Positions 1 to 10,054 of a DNA stretch of 64,000 nt are shown in pieces. Within the stretch, counting starts at the first letter, position 1, and every line of letters starts with the position of its first letter. Below the pieces are notes generated by a model that saw nothing but the letters and a program-made list of their open reading frames with translations, searched no databases and was not told where the DNA came from. Origin of the DNA: Bartonella grahamii subsp. shimonis (lineage in GTDB: Bacteria > Pseudomonadota > Alphaproteobacteria > Rhizobiales > Rhizobiaceae); assembly GCF_036327415.1 (NCBI RefSeq), contig NZ_CP123961.1:1-64000 (forward strand). The letters run 5' to 3'. Position numbers and translations under genes: made by a program.

Positions 1-13
1 TTTTATCCATAAG

Positions 14-131
14 AGGATGCACTCCAGCCCTCAAAGAGTGCATCCTTCCCCTCAAACGGATACCGCCCTGACCCTAGGCAAGCATCCAATCCCATGAGAG
101 GATGCACTCCAACCCTTCAAAGAGTGCATCC
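14..131. repeat. two copies of a palindromic hairpin
   Basis: Two perfect inverted repeats, each with arms GGATGCACTC and GAGTGCATCC, at 15-24/36-45 and 100-109/122-131. The loops are 11-12 nt. They may be terminators of a gene left of the window or a short palindromic repeat; no long T tract follows. Confidence 0.6.
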
Positions 132-476
132 TTCCCCTCAACGGGTTTTACTCAACTTTCATCGCATCTCATTCTTATGAACCCTCATTTTTATGAATCT
201 TTGATCAAAGGTACAAAAAAGAAGTTTGCTAGCAACTATTGTATTACCCAACTTATGGAATTCCCCTTCCATACAAAGCTTTCAAACTTTTTTACACCTT
301 CATAAAATATGAATATGAAAGAATTCATTAAGGCAATTAAGGGTAAATTTTGTCAATTTATAGACAAACTTTATTCTTTTTTGTGATTGTTGTATTTTTA
401 CTATAGTTATTTAAACAGGATTTATATATGATACATCCCGATATTTATTTATAGAAATAAATATAGGAGAAAAACT

Positions 477-800
477 ATGAATATCAGATATTTTTTCATA
501 GCAGGGGCAATTACAAGTGGTTTAGCTCTCGCGATTCAAAAATCTGATCGTATAGTCAATAAACAACCCTCTCCTATTGTTGCTCCTTATACTATTGATA
601 AAACATATTTACGATTTTTTAAACAAGTAAGGAACACATCGGATACATTGAATATACTGAGAGTAAATAATAGAAGCGCATCAGAACAAGCATCAATAAA
701 CGATATATACGAAAAAGGAAAAACTTTATTGAATGCAATATCTAGTTTTTTAGGGTCATTTATTATATATTTCATACAAACAGTTTCTACTAGAGTATAA
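477..800 (+). CDS. small hypothetical protein with N-terminal signal or membrane segment
   Basis: This ORF of 107 codons starts with ATG and has a good ribosome binding site (AGGAGA at 465-470). It is followed by a clear terminator, which supports a real monocistronic gene. Residues 1-20 are hydrophobic (MNIRYFFIAGAITSGLALAI), suggesting a signal peptide or anchor. A second hydrophobic stretch lies near the C-terminus (LGSFIIYFIQT). The middle is polar and has no motif I recognise. The function is unknown; it may be an exported Bartonella-specific orphan. Confidence 0.6.
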   Translation: MNIRYFFIAGAITSGLALAIQKSDRIVNKQPSPIVAPYTIDKTYLRFFKQVRNTSDTLNILRVNNRSASEQASINDIYEKGKTLLNAISSFLGSFIIYFIQTVSTRV

Positions 801-862
801 GATACAAAAATTCATTAAAATAAGATTATACACATTTTGTATATATTATAAAATTTAAATAA

Positions 863-895
863 AAAGGCCCTTTTACAATGGGGCCTTTGTTTTAG
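863..895 (+). terminator. rho-independent terminator of the 477-800 gene
   Basis: A perfect 8-bp stem (AAAGGCCC at 863-870, GGGCCTTT at 881-888) with a 10-nt loop is followed by a T-rich run. It lies 63 bases after the stop codon. Confidence 0.8.
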
Positions 896-942
896 TTTAA
901 TTTTTATTATGTTTTTATTTTTATTGACCAAATATCGCCGCT

Positions 943-1790
943 TTCAAAAATAACATTTTTTACTTGTCCTCACACTTCAAGCGACAAAGGCTCTGCTCCT
1001 AGCTCCTCCCCCATAGCGCTTTAGTCAATCAGGGGCCACAATCCTTTTGTTCTTCCCAAAAACTCCTCTGTTTTCAAGAAAATAATTCTACATCCCCTAC
1101 GCCATCGGATTTACTTCCAAATCTCCATGAACCAGACTGAAAAACACAAAAATACCCTAAATTTCGTACCAATATCCCTCTACATTGAGATGCTGTTATT
1201 GAGATGTGTTATTGAGATGTGTTATTGAGATGCTGTTGAAGCTTAACAAGCGCAGCTTTATTGGCAAGCACTGTTTCAAAAGACAAAAAACACCTCAAAA
1301 GCAAAAGACCTTAACACGGCCCAAAATAACATTTTTTACTTGTCCTCACACTTCAAGCGACAAAGGCTCTGCTTCCTAGCTCCTCCCCCATAGCGCTTTA
1401 GTCAATCAGGATCCGCAATCCTTTTTTTCTTCCAATAAATTCCTCTGTTTTCAAGAAAATAATCCTACATCCCCTACGCCATCGGATTTACTTCCAAATC
1501 TCCATGAACCAGACTGAAAAACACAAAAATACCCTAAATTTCGTACCAATATCCCTCTACATTGAGATGCTGTTATTGAGATGCTGTTGAAGCTTAGCAA
1601 GCGCAGCTTTATTGGCAAGCACTGTTTCAAAAGACAAAAAACACCTCAAAAGCAAAAGACCTTAACACGGCCCAAAATAACATTTTTTACTTGTCCTCAC
1701 TTCTCGAATAATGAGGGCTCTGCTCCTTAGCTCCCCCCATAGCGCTTTAGTCAATGGAGCTTTCCCATAGCGTTTGAATAAACGATTATT
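943..1790. repeat. tandem repeat of about 350-380 bp, 2.3 copies
   Basis: Units starting near 943, 1323 and 1673 repeat the same text, including CATCGGATTTACTTCCAAAT and a variable number of 13-bp TTATTGAGATGTG-type units. The same repeat returns at 3950-4790. On the minus strand it resembles a decayed form of the gene remnant at 4777-5155. I see no intact gene here. The stretch 1790-2134 also lacks a gene. Confidence 0.85.
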
Positions 1791-2134
1791 TATGAGTATT
1801 TTCTAACAAAAAAGGAACCGTCTTTAAAAAGATAGCAGAATTTATAATTAATTTTTCTCCATTCTATCAAACTTATGTAAATATGATCATTTCTGATGAA
1901 ATATACTGTTGATTTCCTGCTTCTTCGAGGCTGGTTTCACCAAAGTCACAGGACATTGGCCAGAACCCTATTCTTGAGGATCAAGCCATTTTCAGTCTAT
2001 TTTAACATCTTGGCTATTATTCTTGATTTTTCGAGCACTTTATTTTGCTCTGGTGTGAAAAGTGTGAAAGCGCCTCAATCATAGGACTTTCACATCTTTC
2101 AAATAAAGGGGCTTTTCTTCAACAGGAGAGTAAA

Positions 2135-3304
2135 CTAATCAATGTTTATATCCATAAATGCAGGTTCACCATCTTTGATATAAGTAATATCAGGAGCATG
2201 TTTTACCCCCTCTGCTTCAATCACGAGCTGTTCATCACTCACAATATATCCTTGTTCCCTTAATTCTTGTTTTTTCTCCTCGACTATTTTTTTATGAAAA
2301 TCTCGTTTTTGATTACACGTATTAGGGGATCTCACTCTGAAAAGCTGATAGTCTATGGCTATAGACCACTTTTCAGCAACCCGTTCCAGCAGATCGTAAC
2401 TGAAATTTCCTGCCCCTTTCACTTCTTGAGCGATCTCTATCGCGCGTTCCAAATGAACTTTTTCAATGGTTTCATCAAAGCCAAGCTGGTCCCCAGCCGT
2501 AAAACTTTCATCATAAGAAGCTAAAGTCTCAACATCGCCCAGCAAGGCAAGAGCAGCAAGATGCAGCAAAGCATAAGGTGCAAACTCTACGTCCTCTACG
2601 TCATCATCCAATGCCCAAGATAAAGAGTCTTTTTCCCAAGGGGGAAGACGATATTGAGAGCGAAACATTTCATGCAAAGAATCATCTTCCATTGTCCATT
2701 CTAAAGTTTTCTCAAGAGCTTTCTTTAAACGCGCAGCACTCACTTTTTCTTCAAAAATTCCCAATCCATTGGATACAAAATTCATAAATACCGTTGGCAA
2801 AACCCCAGAATTATGAGGATTAATCGTCTGACAAGCCGCAGCAAAAATACCGCTCATAATTAAAAGTCCACGATCAAAAGGTGAAAATTCTTCCACTGGT
2901 TTCTCGTTATAGAGAAACTGCACTTCGCGATCTGGTAAAAAGAGGGTTGCCAAATAATCTCCTTTTCCCTCGATTTCCACCGACCATCCCAAGCTTCTTA
3001 AAAGCCCTGTTGCACTTTCTATCGTGAGAATTTCATCATCATCATAATCGACAGGGAACTCTTTTTCCTTTAGTTGCAAACGCCTCTCCTGCACCACGGC
3101 TTCATCTTTCCAAAATTGCTGCGTTGCAAGATCATTTTCTTTAAGCACTCTTTCCAGCTCGCCTTTCACTTGGAAATTCATTTTCATCCGTTTAAAGACA
3201 GAGGTATAAAGAGCCAAAATAAGCATGATAATGATCATGAAAATAGCAATCATCACCCAGAACTCGGGATTTAATAGAAGTACTGCTATAGGACCACTGT
3301 TCAT
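2135..3304 (-). CDS. module A membrane protein fused to soluble C domain
   Basis: The protein has 389 residues. An N-terminal membrane segment (about residues 8-36) runs into the family A signature (SVFKRMKMNFQVKGELERVL). A soluble domain of about 300 residues follows. It opens with LTIESATGLLRSLGW and ends with a helix (KKIVEEKKQELREQGY) and APDITYIKDGEPAFMDINID. That C-terminal pattern recalls a PD-(D/E)XK nuclease-like fold with an incomplete active site; this is inference. I chose ATG 3304 because GAGAGAGGGGAAA just upstream is a strong ribosome binding site. A module B gene (3323-3694) lies directly upstream, so the two are probably co-transcribed. A paralogue is at 16004-17155. The cellular role is unknown. 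Confidence 0.75.
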   Translation of the reverse strand: MNSGPIAVLLLNPEFWVMIAIFMIIIMLILALYTSVFKRMKMNFQVKGELERVLKENDLATQQFWKDEAVVQERRLQLKEKEFPVDYDDDEILTIESATGLLRSLGWSVEIEGKGDYLATLFLPDREVQFLYNEKPVEEFSPFDRGLLIMSGIFAAACQTINPHNSGVLPTVFMNFVSNGLGIFEEKVSAARLKKALEKTLEWTMEDDSLHEMFRSQYRLPPWEKDSLSWALDDDVEDVEFAPYALLHLAALALLGDVETLASYDESFTAGDQLGFDETIEKVHLERAIEIAQEVKGAGNFSYDLLERVAEKWSIAIDYQLFRVRSPNTCNQKRDFHKKIVEEKKQELREQGYIVSDEQLVIEAEGVKHAPDITYIKDGEPAFMDINID

Positions 3305-3322
3305 TTTCCCCTCTCTCAATCT

Positions 3323-3694
3323 TTAAAAAAGCCCGTGCGACAGAGAGCTTATGTGCTCTTGTACAGAGATTGCTTCTTCTAGTTTCTGAATATTTTTTTC
3401 CAACTCACACATCACTTTGGTGCGAAGCCGTAACATAACCGGAATCAAGAAAAGTGCACAGGCCATTATGGCGAGAGTCGTTTTAAAGAGAACGGCATGC
3501 ACAACATATTGCCACCCTGTCAGCTGCCAATTTAATACATCTGGTATTTCTAGAACCATTCTCCACATGATAATGATAACAGCCATAGCAAAGATAATTT
3601 TATAATCCTTTGCTGAAAGCAACGCTTGCTGGAGCGAAAAAGAATGCGCTTCTTTATGCGTTTCTTGCTCTGATGTCCAATTTTGCTCCTTCAT
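3323..3694 (-). CDS. module B small membrane protein
   Basis: The protein has 123 residues with the module B layout. An acidic and polar N-terminus contains the family stretch SFSLQQALLSAKDYKIIFAM, which merges into membrane segment 1. A second hydrophobic segment follows (LFKTTLAIMACALFLIPVML), then a charged helix (ELEKNIQKLEEAISVQEH). ATG 3694 is preferred because a GAGAGAGGGGAAA ribosome binding site precedes it. The stop lies 18 bases before the A-C gene, matching the B then A-C order at 17537-16004. The function is unknown. Confidence 0.7.
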   Translation of the reverse strand: MKEQNWTSEQETHKEAHSFSLQQALLSAKDYKIIFAMAVIIIMWRMVLEIPDVLNWQLTGWQYVVHAVLFKTTLAIMACALFLIPVMLRLRTKVMCELEKNIQKLEEAISVQEHISSLSHGLF

Positions 3695-3715
3695 GTATTT
3701 CCCCTCTCTCAATCT

Positions 3716-3930
3716 TTAAAAAAGCCCGTGCGACAGAGAGCTTATGTGCTCTTGTACAGAGATTGCTTCTTCTAGTTTCTGAATATTTTTTTCCAACTCA
3801 CACATCACTTTGGTGCGAAGCCGTAACATAACCGGAATCAAGAAAAGTGCACAGGCCATTATGGCGACCGTCATAATAAAAACAATAATATTCCTAGTAC
3901 CTTGCCACCCTCTTACCTTCCTCACACTTC
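3716..3930 (-). pseudogene. duplicated 3' fragment of the module B gene
   Basis: The 3' half of the gene at 3323-3694 is repeated almost identically, including the stop codon and the following ribosome binding site. The 5' half is missing and replaced by unrelated sequence. This is a tandem duplication of about 393 bp. It leaves only the second membrane segment and the LEKNIQKLEEA helix. Confidence 0.75.
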
Positions 3931-4790
3931 AAATAGTGAAATTTTTAAACCGCACCAATTTGTAAACAATAGTCACAATCCTTTTTTTCTTCCATAAATT
4001 CCTCTGTTTTCAAGAAAATAATTCTACATCCCCTACGCCATCGGATTTACTTCCAAATCTCCATGAACCAGACTGAAAAACACAAAAATACCCTAAATTT
4101 CGTACCAATATCCCTCTACATTGAGATGCTGTTATTGAGATGTGTTATTGAGATGTGTTATTGAGATGCTGTTGAAGCTTAACAAGCGCAGCTTTATTGG
4201 CAAGCACTGTTTCAAAAGACAAAAAACACCTCAAAAGCAAAAGACCTTAACACGGCCCAAAATAACATTTTTTACTTGTCCTCACACTTCAAGCGACAAA
4301 GGCTCTCTCCTTAGCTCCTCCCCCATAGCGCTTTAGTCAATCAGGATCCGCAATCCTTTTTTTCTTCCAATAAATTCCTCTGTTTTCAAGAAAATGATCC
4401 TACATCCCCTACGCCATCGGATTTACTTCCAAATCTCCATGAACCAGACTGAAAAACACAAAAATACCCTAAATTTCGTACCAATATCCCTCTACATTGA
4501 GATGCTGTTATTGAGATGTGTTATTGAGATGTGTTATTGAGATGCTGTTGAAGCTTAGCAAGCGCAGCTTTATTGGCAAGTACTGTTTCAAAAGACAAAA
4601 AACACCTCAAAAGCAAAAGACCTTAACACGGCCCAAAATAACATTTTTTACTTGTCCTCACACTTCAAGCGACAAAGGCTCTGCTTCCTAGCTCCTCCCC
4701 CATAGCGCTTTAATCAATCAGGATCCGCAATCCTTTTTTTCTTCCAATAAATTCCTCTGTTTTCAAGAAAATGATCCTACATCCCCACTT
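3931..4790. repeat. second block of the 350-380 bp repeat
   Basis: Units of the repeat seen at 943-1790 return here about 2.3 times, nearly identical over their length. The module B/C genes at 2135-3930 lie between the two blocks, so homologous recombination between blocks could delete or amplify them. Confidence 0.85.
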
Positions 4791-5155
4791 CAATAGGATT
4801 CATTAAAAAAACTCTATGAACAAGGCCTCTAAAAATACGAAAACACCCCATATACCCGGGACCACCTGCTTCCAAAACCGTTCCTTCCTCACATTTCAAA
4901 CAATGAAGTAAGTCCCAAGCGCTCACTCTAGGCTCTAAACCCCACGGGCTTTTATTCCCTTTAATCAATAATGGTCCATAATCGGCTTTTCTTCCACTCA
5001 ATGCCATCCTCAACACTGCGCCTTAGAGCAATATTTACGGCCCCCCCCCATGAAAGAGCACAACAAATATCAGAGGCAAAATGGTATAGAGAGCCATCCC
5101 TATAAATGCTTATCGCCCCATGATTAACCATTTTTCCCTTCTCATGACTTCTCAA
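4777..5155 (-). pseudogene. broken gene of unknown family with a nine-G tract
   Basis: Two overlapping minus-strand frames read like one protein split by a frameshift. The upstream part is at 5155-4961 (MRSHEKGKMVNHGAISIYRD...), the downstream part at 5016-4777 (SPWGLEPRVSAWDLLHCLK...). A run of nine C on the plus strand (5041-5049) lies inside the upstream frame. The C-terminal part resembles the degenerate text of the 370-bp repeats. I do not recognise the family. Confidence 0.4.
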
Positions 5156-5708
5156 ACGCTGTATCCTGTTCTTGCAAGACGTTTTTCAGTTCTTTTTTAA
5201 AAAAGCGATACGTTCTCACCTGCTTGAAAACAAAATAATAAAGTTGTAAAATCATCATGGGAATAACAGCAAACCACACTGTCACGAACACAAGCATGAG
5301 ACCCAATATTGTAACAAGAATATCACTCCATTTTTCTCTATCGCCTTTTTTATACCGATCCTTTTGATCGGTTATTTTACCCCGTTGCTGGTTTATTTCT
5401 TTCAATTTTCGAGTATTTTTTACCAACAAACGCCACAATATGATGCAGAGTATCAACATAACTGGGAACAAGACCCAAACACACACTGTAATAACTTGCC
5501 AAAACGTACACAGAGAGAGAAAAAGGGGTGTATCCTGCCACCCTGTCAAGTTCTCTTTGCTGCCTAAGGATTGGAAAAAGAAAATCCTGTTGCACAACTC
5601 AATAATGAGGGAGAGAAAACAAATGACAACATACTCTCGCACAGAAAAATAATCTTTCTCGAAAAAATGGCGTAGTCCATTACAAAATGCTGAATTTTTC
5701 CACTTCAT
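5142..5708 (-). CDS. B-A fusion membrane protein
   Basis: The protein has 188 residues. Module B spans about 1-118: the basic start MKWKNSAFCNGLRHFFEKDY, membrane segments at about 26-46 and 70-95, then the helix LLVKNTRKLKEINQQRG. Module A spans about 127-188: a membrane segment at about 130-158, then YYFVFKQVRTYRFFKKELKN. The ATG has an upstream GGAAG ribosome binding site. It is the last of three tandem B-A paralogues (6922-7479, 5989-6642, 5142-5708), separated by a conserved non-coding stretch of about 280 bp. The function is unknown. Confidence 0.7.
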   Translation of the reverse strand: MKWKNSAFCNGLRHFFEKDYFSVREYVVICFLSLIIELCNRIFFFQSLGSKENLTGWQDTPLFLSLCTFWQVITVCVWVLFPVMLILCIILWRLLVKNTRKLKEINQQRGKITDQKDRYKKGDREKWSDILVTILGLMLVFVTVWFAVIPMMILQLYYFVFKQVRTYRFFKKELKNVLQEQDTAFEKS

Positions 5709-5988
5709 TGCTCTTCCCTTTTTATGAAAAATGCATTTCTTTATCTCACGTCTTTATCTCATGCTTGCTCTTTTAAGAACCACTAAAAGTGCGATGCATG
5801 GCGCCTTCCTTATTTTCAACAAAAACCCCGACTTTCTAAAAGCGCAGTTGCTCTTCCAAATGATTAAGAGCATCCTCATCATTACAAACGAAAATAGGCT
5901 CTCCTCTTTGCCTGACGATTTTCCAACTATTCAGCCCCTCTTCTAGTGTCACGAGCTTCTAAACATTGCCTCTCCCCCCTCACGATAG
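5709..5988. repeat. duplicated spacer between B-A genes (copy 1)
   Basis: This stretch is nearly identical to 6643-6921; a one-base indel near 5870 shifts the only minus-strand frame. That frame, intact in the other copy (6885-6688), reads MTLEEGLNSWKIVRQRGEPI and could be the decayed tail of an older gene. No gene is claimed. Confidence 0.6.
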
Positions 5989-6642
5989 CTACAAAAGTGC
6001 CTTGTCACGCTCTTTTCTTACGCGTTTTAATGCCCGTCTCACTCTACAATACGTTCTCACCTGCTTAAAGACACCATAATAAAGTTGTAAAAACATCATG
6101 GGAATAAAAGCAACCACCAATGTCACGCACATAAGCACGAAAACAAATATCATGACAAGAATATCGTCCATTTTCCAGTTCACACTTTCTTTATATCGAT
6201 CCTTTTGATCGGTTATTTTACCCCGTTGCTGGTTTATTCCTTTCAATTTCCGAATATTTTTTACCAACAAAAACCACAATATGATGTAGAGTATCAACAT
6301 AACTGGGAACAAGACCAAAACACACACTATAATAACTTTCCAAAACGCATACAGAGAGAGAAAAAGAGGTGTATCCCACCACCCTGTCCGTTCTCCATTG
6401 CTACCCAAGGATAGGAGAAAGAAAATCTTGTTCCACAGCTCAAGAGAGAAAATGTTGTACTTTTTGCTATCCAAGGATGAGAAAAAGAGAATCCTGTTCC
6501 ACAGCTCAAGAAAGAAAATCCTGTTGCACAACTCAATAATGAGGGAGAGAAAACAAATGACAACATGCTCTCGCTCAGAAAAAATACTTTTTTCGAAAAA
6601 ATAGCATAGTCCATTACAAAATGCTGAATTTTTCCACTTCAT
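5989..6642 (-). CDS. B-A fusion membrane protein with expanded loop repeat
   Basis: The protein has 217 residues and is a paralogue of the 5142-5708 product with the same MKWKNSAF start and ribosome binding site. The loop after membrane segment 1 is expanded by repeats of a unit of about 20 residues, seen as LCNRIFF, LELWNRILFFSSLDSKK and LELWNKIFFLLSLGS. Neighbouring paralogues have one unit. The C-terminal A module ends FKQVRTYCRVRRALKRVRKE. The in-frame expansion suggests slippage or unequal exchange in an exposed segment. The function is unknown. Confidence 0.7.
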   Translation of the reverse strand: MKWKNSAFCNGLCYFFEKSIFSEREHVVICFLSLIIELCNRIFFLELWNRILFFSSLDSKKYNIFSLELWNKIFFLLSLGSNGERTGWWDTPLFLSLYAFWKVIIVCVLVLFPVMLILYIILWFLLVKNIRKLKGINQQRGKITDQKDRYKESVNWKMDDILVMIFVFVLMCVTLVVAFIPMMFLQLYYGVFKQVRTYCRVRRALKRVRKERDKALL

Positions 6643-6921
6643 TGCTCTTCCCTTTTTATGAAAAATGCATTTCTTTATCTCACGTCTTTATCTCATGCTT
6701 ACTCTTTTAAGAACCACTAAAAGTGCGATGCATGGCGCCTTCCTTATTTTCAACAAAAACCCCGACTTTCTAAAAGCGCAGTTGCTCTTCCAAATGATAA
6801 GAGCATCCTCATCATTACAAACGAAAATAGGCTCTCCTCTTTGCCTGACGATTTTCCAACTATTCAGCCCCTCTTCTAGTGTCACGAGCTTCTAAACATT
6901 GCCTCTCCCCCCTCACGATAG
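6643..6921. repeat. duplicated spacer between B-A genes (copy 2)
   Basis: This is the second copy of the 5709-5988 spacer. It holds a minus-strand frame of 65 codons (6885-6688) that is broken in the other copy, so it is unlikely to be an active gene. Confidence 0.6.
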
Positions 6922-7479
6922 CTACAAAAGTGCCTTGTCACGCTCTTTTCTTACGCGTTTTAATGCCCGTCTCACTCTACAATACGTTCTCACCTGCTTG
7001 AAAACAAAATAATAAAATTCTAAAATGAGCATGACAACACCCGCAGGAAAAAAGACGTCTAGCAGAAATATCAACCAAAAGTATACGATAAAAAAACGGC
7101 TTATTTTTTCTCTATCCTTTTTTACCGGATTATTTTGTTGTTCAGTTGTGTGACCCCGTTGCTGGATCGCCTCTTTTAATTGCTGAATCTTTTTTTTCAA
7201 CAAATACGTTAAGATGAGATAAAGCACCAATAAAACAGGCATCAAGGCAATAACACACACCATGATGACTTCACGCAGCACAAAAAGCGCTAAAAGAGTG
7301 CTATCCTGCGATACACTCAACGACCACTTGGATTCTAATGGGATCAAAAGAGCTTTATGACCTATCCCAATAAGGATAGAAATAAAACAAATGATAATAT
7401 GATCTTTATAAGAACGAAATGATTTTCCAAAAACAAGAGAGCGCAGTTTGTTATAAAATGTGGAATTTTTCCACTTCAT
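6922..7479 (-). CDS. B-A fusion membrane protein
   Basis: The protein has about 185 residues from ATG 7479, where GGAAGAGCA provides the ribosome binding site; the frame is open further upstream but without a better start. Module B contains SFRSYKDHIIICFISILIGI and the helix LLKKKIQQLKEAIQQRG. Module A is a membrane segment followed by FKQVRTYCRVRRALKRVRKE. Its last 36 or so residues are identical to those of the 5989-6642 product, while the B module is clearly divergent. That points to gene conversion or recombination at the module boundary. Confidence 0.7.
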   Translation of the reverse strand: MKWKNSTFYNKLRSLVFGKSFRSYKDHIIICFISILIGIGHKALLIPLESKWSLSVSQDSTLLALFVLREVIMVCVIALMPVLLVLYLILTYLLKKKIQQLKEAIQQRGHTTEQQNNPVKKDREKISRFFIVYFWLIFLLDVFFPAGVVMLILEFYYFVFKQVRTYCRVRRALKRVRKERDKALL

Positions 7480-7799
7480 TGCTCTTCCCTTTTTATGAAC
7501 TGTTTGTCCATGGCTTTTATAAGGACACAAACAATCTCTCAAGTAAAATTTCGTCCATTATCGTCAAACAGCCCCCCAGAGAACACTTGTATTACATATT
7601 TGTGTTGCCAATACTTCATTTTGCCAATTCAACTTCATTTTGCCAATTCACGTGCTTGTTTTAAAGAAACATCTCTCAACACTTCCAAACCAATGCGCGT
7701 CCACCCTATTTCATGAACAACACCCATGAAAGATATAACTCTGATAAATATCCCCTCTATAAAATTCCCCTATTGTTTCAATAAAAAGTGTAATCCGGT

Positions 7800-9545
7800 G
7801 CCATTCATATACGCCGCCTGCTGCCGCCTGCAACAGCCACACCCAGCCCCCTGCAACAGCCACACCCCCCCTACGACAGCCATATAAACCGCGCCCTACG
7901 ACAGCCATAACCCACGCCCCTGCAACAGCCATATAACCCGCTCCCTACAACAGCCATAACCACGCCGCCTACAAAGCCATACCCACACCGCCTACAAAGG
8001 CCATACCCCCCCTGCAACAGCCACACCCCCCCTACGACAGCCATATAAACCGCGCCCTACGACAGCCATAACCCACGCCCCTGCAACAGCCATATAACCC
8101 GCCCCCTACAACAGCGACACCCAGCCCCCTACAAAGCCCATACCCCGCTCCCTACAACAAGCCATATAACCCGCCGCCTACAAAGCCCACACCCAGAGCC
8201 CCCTACAAAGCCCATAACCACGCCCCTGCAACAGCCATATAACCCGCTCCCTACAACAGCCATACCCCGCCCCCTACAGCCATACCCACAACCCCCTACA
8301 GCCATACCCACGCTCCCTACACGACAGCCATAACCCACGCTCCCTACAACAGCCATACCCGCGCCCCTACAACAAGCCATAACCACGCCCCCTACGACAG
8401 CCATAACCCACGCCCCTTACAACAGCCATACATAACCCGCACCCCCTCTACAAAGCCATACCCACACCCCCTACAACAGCCACACCCAGCCCCCTACAAC
8501 AGCCATAACCACGCCCCTTACAACAGCCATACATAACCCGCACCCCCTCTACAAAGCCATACCCACACCCCCTACGACAGCCATAACCCACGCCCCTTAC
8601 AACAGCCATACATAACCCGCACCCCCTTCTACAAAGCCATACCCACAACCCCCTACAGCCATACCCACGCTCCCTACACGACAGCCATAACCCACGCCGC
8701 CTACGACAAGCCTAACCACGCCGCCTACAACAGCCACACCCAGCCCCCTACGACAGCCACACCCAGCTCCCTACGACAGCCATACCCGCGCCCCCTACAG
8801 CAAGCCTAACCACGCCCCTGCAACAGCCATAACCCACGGCCCCCTACGACAGCCATAACCCACGCCCCTTACGACAGCCATACCCGCGCCCCCTACAGCA
8901 AGCCTAACCACGCCCCTGCAACAGCCATAACCCACGGCCCCCTACGACAGCCATAACCCACGCCCCTTACGACAGCCATACCCGCGCCCCTTACGACAGC
9001 CATACCCGCGCCCCCTACAGCAAGCCTAACCACGCCGCCTACAACAAGCCATAACCCACGCCCCCTACAAAGCCCATACCCCGCTCCCTACGACAGCCAT
9101 AACCCACGCCCCCTACGACAGCCATAACCCCCGCCCCCTACAACAGCCATAACCACGCCCCCTACAACAAGCCATACCCACACCCCCTACAATAGCACCC
9201 CCGCCCCCTACAACCATACCCCGCGCCCCCTACGACAGCCATAACCCACGCCGCCTACAGCAAACCATACCCCGCCGCCTACAAAGCCCATACCCCGCCC
9301 CCTACAACAGCCATAACCCACGCCGCCTACAACCATACCCACACCCCCTACAACAAGCCTAACCACGCCCCCTACAAAGGCCATACCCCCGCTCCCTACG
9401 ACAGCCATACCCCGCCTCTACAACAGCCATACATAACCCGCACCCCCTCTACAAAGCCATACCCACACCCCCTACAAAGCCATACCCCCGCTCCCTACGA
9501 CAGCCATACCCCCGCTCCCTACGACAGCCATACCCCGCCTCTATG
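7800..9545. repeat. GC-rich degenerate tandem repeat, unit about 23-26 bp
   Basis: About 70 imperfect units of the type CCCCTACAACAGCCATAACC (with variants CGACAGCC, AACAAGCC, AAAGCC) run continuously. Unit lengths vary and are not multiples of three, so the Gly/Val-rich minus-strand frames it opens are probably not genes. Composition is strikingly richer in GC than the surroundings. Higher-order duplications are visible, for example 8800-8990. Confidence 0.9.
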
Positions 9546-10054
9546 AGAGCGCTTATCATTTGAAATGATAGAAGCATTTTTATTCTTTTCTCAATTGTTT
9601 TCCGCCCCCTTTATGACAGAAAAAATAACTTTCATTGATTTGCAAATGAGAGCACAATAAGCGCGTTTGAAATGAGAAAATCTAAAACACTCTTATTCTA
9701 ATTAAAAAGGATCAATTCTCACGATCATTCAAAATATGACGATATATTCCATTTTTCATTGGGGATCTTGCAAGCCAATAGCTAAGAATATATTCATAAA
9801 AACGCTTCTAAGACACAAGACAGCCGCTATTCTTGAGATCACGCGTTTTAATATTAATGAAAGCACTGACATTTCCGTGCAAGTTTGAGGTGTTGTTTTG
9901 TCAACAATCTTGTTAGCATGGATTGATTCTATAACTATGCGATATCATCACAATTGCTCTTTATGGACAGCATAATGATATGCGTCATTTTACTTACAAT
10001 TCTTTAGAAGCCTTGCGTTATAGGCTTGTCGAGAAAAAATAAAGGAGAATCCTA
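9546..10054. other. non-coding stretch upstream of the flavin reductase
   Basis: AT-rich sequence without a convincing ORF. It must hold the promoter of the 10055 gene, but I cannot place one with confidence. Confidence 0.4.

Noticed and set aside
7711..9408. Gly/Val-rich minus-strand ORFs as surface proteins
   Set aside because: They follow the degenerate 23-26 bp repeat, stop and restart often, and lack a signal peptide or ribosome binding site.
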